Positions 7,147-15,490 of a stretch of 18,315 bases of DNA are shown here, one piece after another. How positions within the stretch are numbered: the first letter of the stretch is position 1; every line of letters starts with the position of its first letter. Position numbers and translations under genes: made by a program. This DNA comes from Opitutia bacterium (lineage in GTDB: Bacteria; Verrucomicrobiota; Verrucomicrobiia; Opitutales; JANYEO01). The stretch is taken from positions 1 through 18,315 of the forward strand of contig JANYEO010000056.1 of assembly GCA_025363025.1 (NCBI GenBank), given 5' to 3'. The notes below the pieces were generated by a model. It was not told the DNA's origin, ran no database searches, and worked only from the letters and a program-made list of their open reading frames with translations.

Positions 7147-7970
7147 ACGAGATGCCGCAATTATCTATCTTAACACCGGTCTTTAACTCAAAGCCCTTTA
7201 TAACCGGATGCATTGAGAACGTACTTTCTGAAATTAAAAATACCTGCGACCCTGACCTAATTGAACATATTATTTGCGATGGGGCATCAACAGATGGTAC
7301 TGTTGAAATTATTCAAGCCTATGCAGCAGACCATCCACACATTCGCTTTTTTTCAGAAAAAGATACCGGTCAATCAAACGCAATGAATAAGGCGATTCGG
7401 CATGCGCGCGGATCTGTGATTGGCTTTCTTAATGTAGATGATTTCTACGAAACAGGCACCCTTGGGCTTATACTAAAAAAAATTAACCAAGCGAACCCAC
7501 TAAGCTTATGGATGGGAAATTGTCAAATGTGGGGAGAAGGAGACATTAAACTCAGTTTAAATAAGCCTAAGGCTCATAACTTATACCAACTCATTGCCGG
7601 ATATGAAACATCCTACAATCCTTCTGCTTATTTTTATCATAAAGTCCTGCATGATAGCATAGGCGATTATGATGCAACAGACCATTACACAATGGATTTA
7701 GATTTTTTAATACGGGCTTATGGAGCTGCCTCAATCTTTTATAGCAATGAAACATGGGGGAACTTTCGCTTTATCCCGGGGGCCAAAACATTTGAAGATG
7801 CTCAAAGAGGATCCATGTTTAAACGCTGCGATGCATTAAGAAAAAAAGCATTTGATAAAATGCCCCCCCTCCAGCAATTAATCGTGAAAGCCTATCAATT
7901 GAAAATGCGCATCGAAAAAGGAGTAACACGGCGCATCAATGACTTTATTAAGCCACTATCAAAATCCTAA
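7143..7970 (+). CDS. Family 2 glycosyltransferase (WcaA-type)
   Basis: 275 aa GT-A enzyme. LSILTPVFNS (7-16) forms the first strand, IICDGASTDGT (43-53, with D46 and D51) contacts the nucleotide, SEKDTGQSNAMNKAI (71-85) is the typical loop of colanic acid-type GT2 proteins, and NVDDFY (97-102, D99-D100) is the metal site. The C-terminal part is basic and may help membrane association. It likely adds one residue during cytoplasmic chain assembly; donor unknown. The ATG at 7143 overlaps the previous stop (ATGA). A second in-frame ATG three codons later is equally compatible with the domain. The next gene begins 3 nt after the stop. Confidence 0.9.
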   Translation: MNEMPQLSILTPVFNSKPFITGCIENVLSEIKNTCDPDLIEHIICDGASTDGTVEIIQAYAADHPHIRFFSEKDTGQSNAMNKAIRHARGSVIGFLNVDDFYETGTLGLILKKINQANPLSLWMGNCQMWGEGDIKLSLNKPKAHNLYQLIAGYETSYNPSAYFYHKVLHDSIGDYDATDHYTMDLDFLIRAYGAASIFYSNETWGNFRFIPGAKTFEDAQRGSMFKRCDALRKKAFDKMPPLQQLIVKAYQLKMRIEKGVTRRINDFIKPLSKS

Positions 7971-7973
7971 TCG

Positions 7974-8999
7974 ATGCAAAAGGGTTTATCCATTGCCCTG
8001 TGCTGTCACAATAGTGCCCTGCGCATTGCACCCACACTAGAACGCTTGCAAGCCCAAGTCGTAGACCCAAGTTACTCCTGGGAAATTTTACTTATCGACA
8101 ATGGATCTACCGATGAAACAGTAACCATTGCACAGGCAATATGGCATAAAAATCCAATTGCCCCGATGCGCATTATTCATGAACCAAATATTGGGTTAAG
8201 CCATGCACGGGAACGCGGATTAAAAGAAGCCACTCATGATTTCATAGGCCTCATCGACGATGATAATTGGGTTGAGCCTGATTGGATTGAAAAGGTATTA
8301 TCTATTTTTGAAAGTGACAAAAAAATTGCAGCCTGTGGAGGTTCTATTTTTCCTGTATGCGAAGTGCCACCGCCGCATTGGTTCGAGAAATATAAAGGCA
8401 ATTATACTGTATGGAACCTTTACCCCGAGGCACAAGCGATACACCATCCACTGTGCGGAGCCGGTCTTTGTTTAAGAAAAACAGCCTGGCTAAATTTAAA
8501 AGAAGCAGGCTTTCAACACCTTTTAAGCGATCGAAAAGGCAAAGCCCTTAGCTCTGGAGGAGATTTTGAACTAGGCTATGCCCTCCTCCTCAATGATTGG
8601 ACTTTATGGTATGACCCAGCGCTACGCCTCCAGCACTTCATCCCAAAATATCGCCTCAATTGGGCTTATTTAATGGGATTACGAGAAGGGTTTGGACGTC
8701 AATCTCTAGTCCTTGAAGTCTATGAAGGCTTATATAAAGCCTTAAAAAACAATCAACCTTTCCACCAAAATAAATGGTGGAAAGAAGCATTAAAATGCAC
8801 CTATCATTTAATAAGACATGCCTATAAAGGCTGCTTTCCTAAAAGCGAAAAAAATAAAGGGCAAACCAATGCCGCTTTATGGGCTGAACAATGGGGGCGA
8901 TTGGCTTCATTGTTGCAAGAAAAGCATCACTATGATAATCGTTATAAACATCTCTTCAACGCTCCCTGGGTGACTCTAAAAAAGAAGCCCACAGTTTAA
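7974..8999 (+). CDS. Family 2 glycosyltransferase
   Basis: 341 aa. A complete GT2 core is visible: LSIALCCHNS (5-14), LLIDNGSTDET (39-49), EPNIGLSHARERGL (70-83), DDD at 95-97 as the metal-binding triad, CGAGLCLRK (161-169) and GGDFEL (195-200), which sits where GT2 enzymes carry the catalytic ED motif. Trp and Tyr are frequent in the acceptor half, and the last 70 residues are basic. No transmembrane helix is evident, so it is probably a peripheral cytoplasmic-face enzyme. The substitution of GD for ED keeps one acidic residue. The acceptor and sugar cannot be assigned. It starts 3 nt after the previous stop, without a Shine-Dalgarno. Confidence 0.9.
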   Translation: MQKGLSIALCCHNSALRIAPTLERLQAQVVDPSYSWEILLIDNGSTDETVTIAQAIWHKNPIAPMRIIHEPNIGLSHARERGLKEATHDFIGLIDDDNWVEPDWIEKVLSIFESDKKIAACGGSIFPVCEVPPPHWFEKYKGNYTVWNLYPEAQAIHHPLCGAGLCLRKTAWLNLKEAGFQHLLSDRKGKALSSGGDFELGYALLLNDWTLWYDPALRLQHFIPKYRLNWAYLMGLREGFGRQSLVLEVYEGLYKALKNNQPFHQNKWWKEALKCTYHLIRHAYKGCFPKSEKNKGQTNAALWAEQWGRLASLLQEKHHYDNRYKHLFNAPWVTLKKKPTV

Positions 9000-9018
9000 A
9001 ATAACCCCTTATATATTT

Positions 9019-9717
9019 ATGCCACGCGTCAGCTGTATTGTATTCGCCGCTAAACACCTACCTCCCGATCGCATACACGGAAAGCGCGTGATTGATATAG
9101 GGGCTTGCGATTTTAATGGATCAATCCGCCCTCTTTTTGAAGCCTATGGGGCAGCTGAATTTTTAGGCATTGATATGATCCCTGGTCCTTCCGTCGACCG
9201 CGTTATGAATGCAGATGACTTGGCTGACACTTATGGAAATAATAGCTTCGACGTCATCGTATGCCTTGAGACGATGGAGCATAGTCGCTATTGGCGAAAA
9301 ACGCTTTCAAACATGAAACGTATCCTCAAACCAGGAGGCTATATCGTTATTACAGCTCCAGCACCTGGATATCATTATCACGGGCACCCGACAGACTTCT
9401 GGCGCTATACCGAAGAAGATTTTCGCGCCCTTCTTGAAGATTTTGAAATTCTCGGAACGGAGTTTGATACTGATGGACCCGGAAGCTTTGTTGCTGCTCG
9501 TAAGCCAGAGGGAGAATTTAAAGAAAAAGACTTAAGCACCTATGCGCTGTATAGTGTACTTACGGGGCATAAAACGGTTGAGCTGATGCCTGAAGATTAT
9601 AAAACCTGGTACTATTACCGTTTAATCCTTAAGCAATTTATAAAATGGGTTGGTGAAGAATCCTACCATGGATTAGGCCATCTTATTACTTATCTATTTG
9701 GGCTTGGAAAACGATGA
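9019..9717 (+). CDS. Class I SAM-dependent methyltransferase
   Basis: 232 aa soluble enzyme of the Methyltransf_11/23 type. Motif I is RVIDIGACDFNGS (23-35). The acidic residue that holds the SAM ribose is probably Asp52 (FLGIDM), followed by NADDL (64-68), SFDVIVCLETMEH (76-88, motif IV region) and ILKPGGYIVITAP (102-114). HPTDFWRYT (123-131) is a frequent motif in methyltransferases of glycan clusters. Within this operon it most likely O-methylates a sugar, either within the chain or at its end. Because Wzt carries a C-terminal binding domain, a terminal methyl cap recognised by Wzt is an attractive but unproven idea. The first ATG after the previous stop is used (19-nt gap, AT-rich, no Shine-Dalgarno), and the stop overlaps the next ATG by 4 nt. 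Confidence 0.9.
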   Translation: MPRVSCIVFAAKHLPPDRIHGKRVIDIGACDFNGSIRPLFEAYGAAEFLGIDMIPGPSVDRVMNADDLADTYGNNSFDVIVCLETMEHSRYWRKTLSNMKRILKPGGYIVITAPAPGYHYHGHPTDFWRYTEEDFRALLEDFEILGTEFDTDGPGSFVAARKPEGEFKEKDLSTYALYSVLTGHKTVELMPEDYKTWYYYRLILKQFIKWVGEESYHGLGHLITYLFGLGKR

Positions 9718-10577
9718 AACTCGAAAAAATCATAACCCTCGCAAATAAAAAAGTAGAGCTCCCTTTTATTGCAATGGAGCGCTCTTTACGCGCTACAGGG
9801 TGTGAACTTCCGCTATGGGTCATCCCTTACGATGATGATAAATTTGAATTACCAGAAGGATCAAAATGGTTTGAAAACAAACCGATACTCCAATGGTTAA
9901 ACTCGCATAAAGCGCACCGATCTATGCGGAAATACGCATGCTTGCTCGAAAAAGCTTACCAATTTATTGATACGGATTGCATCTTTATTCGCTCACCTGA
10001 ATCAGCGCTTGAAGGCCAAACAGGATTTATTGCATCCTGCTGTCATTGGCACAACCCAGACGATACACAGTTTGCGCAAAGTAAGACTATTTTCAAAAGC
10101 AGAACGACTACATGGCAACGTTTCGTATTTAACGCGGGTCAATTTGCCTGTGATCGGTCTTTATATGAGATAGAAGATCTAAAAAAAACAGGAGAACAAT
10201 TGCCTTACAAAAGCACTATTTTAGATAACCCTTATAATGATCAACCAGGCCTTAACCTACTCGTATTTTTAAAAAGCCCTCCTTTTGTTAACCTAACATT
10301 ACCCCCTTATAATATGGAGTCTACCTGGGCAGGCGATTATATAGACACTTATACACCCTACTGGAAAAGCCCCGCACAAACCCCATACTTTATACACTGG
10401 GCAGGCTGCAAAGCCGATGGGCGCTTAAAGATTGATCAACTCTTTTTTGATTATTTATCTTCTTCAGAAAAAAAAGCCTATCAGGAACAATTTTTAGATG
10501 TTCGAAAAAAACCCATAGGTCAGCAAATGAAAAATCGTCTAAGGCAAGCCTGGAAGGCTTTTAATACTATTCCGTGA
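9714..10577 (+). CDS. Probable GT8-like glycosyltransferase (nucleotide-diphospho-sugar transferase fold)
   Basis: 287 aa, not a clear member of a named family. The order of short motifs fits a GT-A retaining enzyme: an N-terminal strand (KIITLANKKVELPFI), MRKYACLLE (71-79) before DTD (86-88, candidate metal site), FNAGQFA (139-145), NDQPGLN (175-181) and HWAG (228-231), which correspond to the DxD, NxG, DQ and HxxG positions of GT8 proteins. It is therefore probably a glycosyltransferase acting on the same glycan; this is fold-level reasoning without sequence search. There is no signal peptide or membrane helix. The gene is linked to the methyltransferase upstream by an ATGA overlap and to the next gene by GTGA, so the three are probably made together. 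Confidence 0.68.
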   Translation: MKLEKIITLANKKVELPFIAMERSLRATGCELPLWVIPYDDDKFELPEGSKWFENKPILQWLNSHKAHRSMRKYACLLEKAYQFIDTDCIFIRSPESALEGQTGFIASCCHWHNPDDTQFAQSKTIFKSRTTTWQRFVFNAGQFACDRSLYEIEDLKKTGEQLPYKSTILDNPYNDQPGLNLLVFLKSPPFVNLTLPPYNMESTWAGDYIDTYTPYWKSPAQTPYFIHWAGCKADGRLKIDQLFFDYLSSSEKKAYQEQFLDVRKKPIGQQMKNRLRQAWKAFNTIP

Positions 10578-11707
10578 AAATCGCTTTTATATGTGGCTGC
10601 ATCGAAGCGGGAAGAGATGGCGTCGGCGACTATGTCAAACGTTTGGCTGAGGCTTGCCAAGCAATTGGCCATACCATCACCATTATATCTATAAACGATA
10701 AATGGATCAAAAGCCCTCAACTTACCAACGGGCCTATAACTATTTTGCGTCTACCAAAAGCTCTCTACCAGAAAGACCAGGAAAATAAACTCAAAGCGCA
10801 CTTATTACAATTTAGACCCGATTGCATAAGCCTTCAATTCGTTTGCTATAGTTTTCACCCAAAAGGATTATGTTGGAAGGTTGCCAATTTTTTAAAGCGC
10901 ATTAAAGGAAATACCCGCTGCCATATTATGGCTCACGAACTTTGGATTGGGCCCCATAAAGAAGCACCCATTAAAGAAAAGATAGTCGGATGGCTCCAAA
11001 AAAATTTAATTAAACCCATCTTCACGCAAGCCAATCATCTGCATACACACTCCCCTACCTACCAATATCTTTTAAAACAAGAAGGTATTACCTCTACTCT
11101 TCTTCCGTTATTTTCAAACATACCCATTACAACACAAGAAAAAGAATCCTGTTTAATTCCGCTACTGAAAGAACAAGGTATTAATATCTCAACAGATACA
11201 CGTAACCACTTTTTGATCTTTGGTTTTTTTGGCAGTATTTATCGCAACTTCTCACCCAAATTATTTTTAAAAACTATTACTCAAGTCACAAAAAAAACAG
11301 GGAAAAAAGCTGTAGTTCTTTCTATAGGACACCTCGGGGCAAGCAAAATTTCCTGGGATGAATTTTGCAAAAATGATCTAAATGACGTAATCTTTGCAAA
11401 AGCAATTCCTCTTACAGAAAAAGCATTATCCTTATGCTTGCAAGAACTTGATTATGGAGTCGCTACAACACCATTAAGCTTAATCGAAAAATCTGGCAGT
11501 GCCGCTGTTTTAAAAGCACATGGCCTCCCGACACTTATATGCCGAGATGATGTTCATTTCTCAGGACTTACTCCTAACAATCTACCAACTGGCTTTCATA
11601 TATTAAGCCCTGAATCTGCTGAAACATTACCTTCTTTAAAAAAGTTTACGCCTGCAGATAATCTATCTCAAATTGCTCAACTTTTTATAAACTCAATTTC
11701 TCAATGA
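10574..11707 (+). CDS. GT-B type glycosyltransferase, atypical
   Basis: 377 aa with a GT-B look. A glycine-rich N-terminal loop GRDGVGDYVKRLA (13-25) follows the first strand (MKIAFICG). A first Rossmann half runs to about 180, and a second starts at FLIFGFFGSIYRNFSPK (213-229). The donor-side segment reads DYGVATTPLSLIEKSGSAA (293-311) and AHGLPTLICRDD (315-326). The common GT4 E-x7-E pair is not present; the SGSAAVLKAHGLP stretch occupies that place. This pattern recurs in polysaccharide clusters (from memory) but I cannot name a characterised relative. It starts with GTG at 10574 overlapping the previous stop (GTGA), and ends overlapping the next ATG by 4 nt. Probably a sugar transferase; substrate unknown. 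Confidence 0.75.
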   Translation: MKIAFICGCIEAGRDGVGDYVKRLAEACQAIGHTITIISINDKWIKSPQLTNGPITILRLPKALYQKDQENKLKAHLLQFRPDCISLQFVCYSFHPKGLCWKVANFLKRIKGNTRCHIMAHELWIGPHKEAPIKEKIVGWLQKNLIKPIFTQANHLHTHSPTYQYLLKQEGITSTLLPLFSNIPITTQEKESCLIPLLKEQGINISTDTRNHFLIFGFFGSIYRNFSPKLFLKTITQVTKKTGKKAVVLSIGHLGASKISWDEFCKNDLNDVIFAKAIPLTEKALSLCLQELDYGVATTPLSLIEKSGSAAVLKAHGLPTLICRDDVHFSGLTPNNLPTGFHILSPESAETLPSLKKFTPADNLSQIAQLFINSISQ

Positions 11708-12939
11708 GCGAAAAAAACGGTGTTCTGCTTAGCCATCCAACAGGCAATTCTAATGTTCGTGAAGTCTTACGCGTACTTCAGGAAATAAATGCCCTAAAAG
11801 CTTTTTATACAACCCTTGGGTTTTCAGAAGAAAGTTTGATCTTTAAATATAGCGGGCCAAGCTTTAAAAAAACCCTTAAACGCCGTTCATACAAAATACC
11901 CACTGCATTACTTCATACATGCTATAGCAACGAAGTCATACGTATCTTAAAACGCCGCCTTCAACAACATAAGCAAAGAGAACATCATCTAGAAATTGAT
12001 CAACTATATAACGATCAAGATCAACGCGTCGCCGAAGCTTTAAAAAAACATTCCCTAAAAGCTGTCTATGCTTATGAAGATGGCGCCCTCAATACATTTA
12101 AAATTGCAAAACAACAGGGTATCAAGACGCTCTACGAGCTCCCCATTGCTTACTGGGAAACGGCACACCATTTACTAAAAGAAGAAGCTACACGCTATCC
12201 AGAATGGGAAGGCACACTTATTACGACAAGGGATGGCCCCGCTAAATGCAAACGTAAGTCTGAAGAAATTGAACTCGCAGATCATATTATTTGCCCTAGT
12301 GACTTTGTAAAGCGTTCCATCCCACCGTCTATTTTATCAAATAAACCCTGCACTGTATTACCCTACGGAGCCCCCCTACCCGAGCTTACCAATAATTGGA
12401 ATAACCCCCGACAACAGGGACCCTTAAAAATCCTATTTGCCGGCAGCTTAAGCCAACGCAAAGGCCTTGCAGATCTTTTTACTGCAATGAAACTTGTTGG
12501 CCCTGCTAAAGCTCATTTAACCGTTGTCGGCACGCCCATCCTCCCTATTAGTTTCTACAAAAAGCAATTTCCTGGCTTTACGTATTTTTCTTCAATGCCC
12601 CAAGCAGCGCTTTTTCAATTGATGCAAAATCAAGACTTGCTTGCCCTCCCTTCTATAATCGAAGGCCGAGCTCTCGTACAACTAGAAGCCCTTGGCTGCG
12701 GGCTACCCATTCTCATAACACCCAATACAGGAGGGGAAGACATGGTAACAGATAGCGAAAATGGGTTTCTAATACCAATCAGAAGCCCTGAAGCCATCGC
12801 AGAAAAAATTAACTGGCTTTATACTCATCAAGAACAACTCCCTGCATTTCGTAAAAATGCCCGTACGTCAGCGGAACAAAACGGATGGGCAACATATCGA
12901 AAACAACTCGCTCATTTTTTAAACTCTGTATTAAATTAA
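11704..12939 (+). CDS. Family 4 glycosyltransferase
   Basis: 411 aa, GT-B fold. The C-terminal Rossmann half (about 240-411) has the standard GT4 markers: LKILFAGSLSQRKG (241-254), HLTVVGTP (271-278) and SIIEGRALVQLEALGCGLP (317-335), where Glu320 and Glu328 form the E-x7-E pair that binds the nucleotide sugar. The N-terminal half carries AYEDGAL (123-129) and YELPIAYW (144-151), and ADHIICPSDFVK (192-203) precedes the inter-domain linker. Residues 55-110 are unusually rich in Lys, Arg, His and Gln and could form a helical membrane- or acceptor-binding arm. It should be a retaining transferase at the cytoplasmic face. The donor is unknown. It is followed by a 30-nt gap before the membrane protein gene. 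Confidence 0.92.
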   Translation: MSEKNGVLLSHPTGNSNVREVLRVLQEINALKAFYTTLGFSEESLIFKYSGPSFKKTLKRRSYKIPTALLHTCYSNEVIRILKRRLQQHKQREHHLEIDQLYNDQDQRVAEALKKHSLKAVYAYEDGALNTFKIAKQQGIKTLYELPIAYWETAHHLLKEEATRYPEWEGTLITTRDGPAKCKRKSEEIELADHIICPSDFVKRSIPPSILSNKPCTVLPYGAPLPELTNNWNNPRQQGPLKILFAGSLSQRKGLADLFTAMKLVGPAKAHLTVVGTPILPISFYKKQFPGFTYFSSMPQAALFQLMQNQDLLALPSIIEGRALVQLEALGCGLPILITPNTGGEDMVTDSENGFLIPIRSPEAIAEKINWLYTHQEQLPAFRKNARTSAEQNGWATYRKQLAHFLNSVLN

Positions 12940-12969
12940 GCATTCAAAAATTATCTTTTTATAAGCTTC

Positions 12970-14355
12970 ATGTCTTACCCCACTGCACGCGCCCAAATAC
13001 CCTCCTATGCCTATGCACCCGCCCAAGCAAATAAGCGTACGGGGTTTATTAAAAATCTTATTTGGTTATATGCTTTTCTGCTCTTAATTGAAGGCGGGCT
13101 ACGCAAGTGGGTGCTCCCTGGTTTTTCTGATTGGCTACTCCTTATTCGAGACCCTTTGGTGATCTTCATTTATATGGCCGCGATGTCCAAGGGTTGCTTC
13201 CCGCGCAACGGCTTTATCATTACTTTATTTTTTTTAGGTGTTTTTGCTCTCTTAGGGTCTTTATGCACCAATGATGTTCATGGCATTGTTCTTGTATATG
13301 GGCTGCGGGCAAACTTTCTTCATATACCCCTCATTTTCGTAATGGGAAGCATTCTCGAACGAAAGGATATCGAAAGAATGGGCACCTTCTTCCTATGGTC
13401 AGGTGTACTCATGTCTGCACTGATTATTTATCAATTTCACTCCCCGCAAGATGCCCGTATTAATTTTATGCCAGGGGCACAAATAGGGGGTATTATAGGC
13501 GCTAAAGGTCGCTTTCGCCCAGCTGGTACTTTTTCGTTTATTACCGGCATTGCTTCTTTTTATCCACTCGTCACAGCCTTCTTATTTCAACAATTCATTG
13601 GTAAGCGGCAGTTTAAATGGATTGTTACTGCTTTTTTTGCAACAGCTGTTGCGTGCGCTATTCCTTTCTCCATTAGTCGTCAAAATGCTTTAGCCTGTGG
13701 GCTTGTAATTTTATTTTCTATACCTGCAGCGTTATGGGCGGGGCGAAACATACGTTACCTGTACCGAATATCCATAGGAAGCGCCATACTAGCCGGCATT
13801 CTATCCCTCATCCCTTTTTTTGCTGAAGGTGTCAGCACATTTATGGAACGCTGGACAAGCTCAACGGGTGAAGATTCCGGAGGGGTACAAACAGCACTGG
13901 TCGATCGTTATTTAAGCTACTTAACCGATCCGCTAACCCTAGACGCACCTTTTTTTGGATATGGAATCGGTATGGGTTCTAATGCAGGGGCAAAATTATT
14001 AACAGGAGATGTAGGCTTTCTTATGTCAGAGGGAGAATGGTCTCGCATTATTCTTGAAATGGGGCCGCTCATTGGATGGTTCTTTATTATTTACCGCGTT
14101 GCGCTTGTTTGCCATTTAGGGCTAAAATCTATGAACGCTGCGCAAAAAAATAGAGATCCTCTCCCCTTTCTTCTTTTTGCAGCCTGTCTTCCCTTAGTCT
14201 TTAACGGTCAATGGAACCCTCCCACCATTCTAGGATTTGCTGTTATTTCAGCCGGCCTCTGTTTAGCTGCATGCAACAATCCTCCTCCAGTTGACAACGC
14301 CCCTACCTATGCTGCCGCCTCTAAAAATACTGCTCGTCGGCAACTATACCGCTGA
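12970..14355 (+). CDS. O-antigen ligase/Wzy polymerase-like multispanning membrane protein
   Basis: 461 aa, about ten or more hydrophobic segments from residue 27 to about 440, with a cytoplasm-like N-terminus (1-26, Pro/Ala/Tyr-rich). A conserved-looking entry EGGLRKWVLPGFSDWLLLIRD (41-61) resembles the start of O-antigen ligase-domain proteins seen in Cyanobacteria and Verrucomicrobiota (from memory). A large hydrophilic loop (WTSSTGEDSGGVQTALVDRY, about 297-316, then GYGIGMGSN) is placed as the catalytic periplasmic loop of the WaaL/Wzy superfamily. Role: either ligation of the exported glycan to a carrier, or block polymerisation. With a Wzm/Wzt exporter nearby and no Wzx, ligation is preferred. 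The proline-rich C-terminal tail (NPPPVDNAP onward) is encoded in DNA that also holds the start of the next gene. Confidence 0.83.
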   Translation: MSYPTARAQIPSYAYAPAQANKRTGFIKNLIWLYAFLLLIEGGLRKWVLPGFSDWLLLIRDPLVIFIYMAAMSKGCFPRNGFIITLFFLGVFALLGSLCTNDVHGIVLVYGLRANFLHIPLIFVMGSILERKDIERMGTFFLWSGVLMSALIIYQFHSPQDARINFMPGAQIGGIIGAKGRFRPAGTFSFITGIASFYPLVTAFLFQQFIGKRQFKWIVTAFFATAVACAIPFSISRQNALACGLVILFSIPAALWAGRNIRYLYRISIGSAILAGILSLIPFFAEGVSTFMERWTSSTGEDSGGVQTALVDRYLSYLTDPLTLDAPFFGYGIGMGSNAGAKLLTGDVGFLMSEGEWSRIILEMGPLIGWFFIIYRVALVCHLGLKSMNAAQKNRDPLPFLLFAACLPLVFNGQWNPPTILGFAVISAGLCLAACNNPPPVDNAPTYAAASKNTARRQLYR

Positions 14356-15490
14356 TAGACAAGAAAGTATGCAGCGGTTTGCCTCTGTACTAGAAAGTGC
14401 ATTTATAGGCATGGGGCAATCCTGCATACTCATAAAGCCTGTTCCAATTATTGAAAGATTTAGTTTTTCAATTAAAGGGCTTAAAAAATGGCTAGGGTAT
14501 ATCGATAAGTTCATTTTATTCCCCTTTATTTTAAGGCTCAAAGCCAAAACAGGCAAATTTGATATCATTCATATTTGTGATCACTCAAATTCACCTTACT
14601 TAAAATCACTGCGCGCATACTCAACCTGCATTACATGCCATGATCTTTTAGCTATTCGCTCTGCTGAAGGTCATTTCACGCAAAACCCAATTAAAAAAAC
14701 AGGGCGCATATTTCAAAAGTGGATTAAAAATGGCCTTAAAAATGCACCTTCAATTGTTTTTGTTTCTAATAAAACACGGATAGATTTTATAGAAACAATT
14801 GGAAAACCCAGCGATAAATCATCCGTTATTTATAATGGGCTTAACTATAACTACAGGCCTCTTTCACTGGCTGAATGTACGCCCTCTCTCGCAGCCCATG
14901 CGCCCTTACTCAAGGATTGCGACTATATACTACATGTTGGCAATAATAATTGGTACAAAAACCGCAAAGGGCTTTTAAAACTCTTTGATTCTATTAAAAA
15001 AAAGTCACTTATCTCTTTGAAGCTTGTTTTAGTCGGCCAACCCTTAACGCCTACTTTAAAATCTTTGGCAAAAACACTAAGTATCACCCCAGATATTATC
15101 GAAACAGGCCCCTTATCTAATCACGATTTAAACGCTTTCTATAGCCAAGCTCGTTGTCTTATTTTTCCTTCACTAGAAGAAGGTTTTGGTTGGCCCATAC
15201 TAGAAGCTATAGCTTCTGGATGCCGTGTCATAACAACTAAAAAACAACCTATGGAAGAAGTTGGGGGTAAAGCCGCAACCTATATCGAGCCCTACCCAGA
15301 CGACCCCTCCTTAATACAAACATGGTGTGACCATTCAAGCGAAATACTATTCAACATATTAAACGAAAGCCCTGAATCAAAGAGCCAGATTCTGCAACAA
15401 GGGCTTTCTCATACACAGCATTTTTCAACCGAGCACATGGCCCGCGCTTACCTTGAATTTTATCATGAAACACTAAAACACAGCTCATGA
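14309..15490 (+). CDS. Family 4 glycosyltransferase
   Basis: 393 aa from the ATG at 14309. An in-frame TTG at 14291 would add six residues (MTTPLP), but the ATG sits just before the first strand LKILLVGNY, so I prefer it. GT-B fold: the first Rossmann half includes FDIIHICDHSN (84-94) and TCHDLLAIR (109-117); the second has YILHVGNNNWYKNRKG (206-221), LKLVLVGQP (237-245) and SLEEGFGWPILEAIASG (288-304), with Glu291 and Glu299 as the E-x7-E donor-binding pair. This is a canonical retaining GT4. The gene starts inside the end of the membrane protein gene, overlapping it by 47 nt, and its stop overlaps the next ATG by 4 nt. Sugar specificity unknown. Confidence 0.92.
   Translation: MLPPLKILLVGNYTADRQESMQRFASVLESAFIGMGQSCILIKPVPIIERFSFSIKGLKKWLGYIDKFILFPFILRLKAKTGKFDIIHICDHSNSPYLKSLRAYSTCITCHDLLAIRSAEGHFTQNPIKKTGRIFQKWIKNGLKNAPSIVFVSNKTRIDFIETIGKPSDKSSVIYNGLNYNYRPLSLAECTPSLAAHAPLLKDCDYILHVGNNNWYKNRKGLLKLFDSIKKKSLISLKLVLVGQPLTPTLKSLAKTLSITPDIIETGPLSNHDLNAFYSQARCLIFPSLEEGFGWPILEAIASGCRVITTKKQPMEEVGGKAATYIEPYPDDPSLIQTWCDHSSEILFNILNESPESKSQILQQGLSHTQHFSTEHMARAYLEFYHETLKHSS

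Noticed and set aside
14291..14308. Upstream TTG start for the GT4 gene
   Set aside because: Adds only six residues before a natural N-terminus; the ATG at 14309 is immediately next to the first beta strand.
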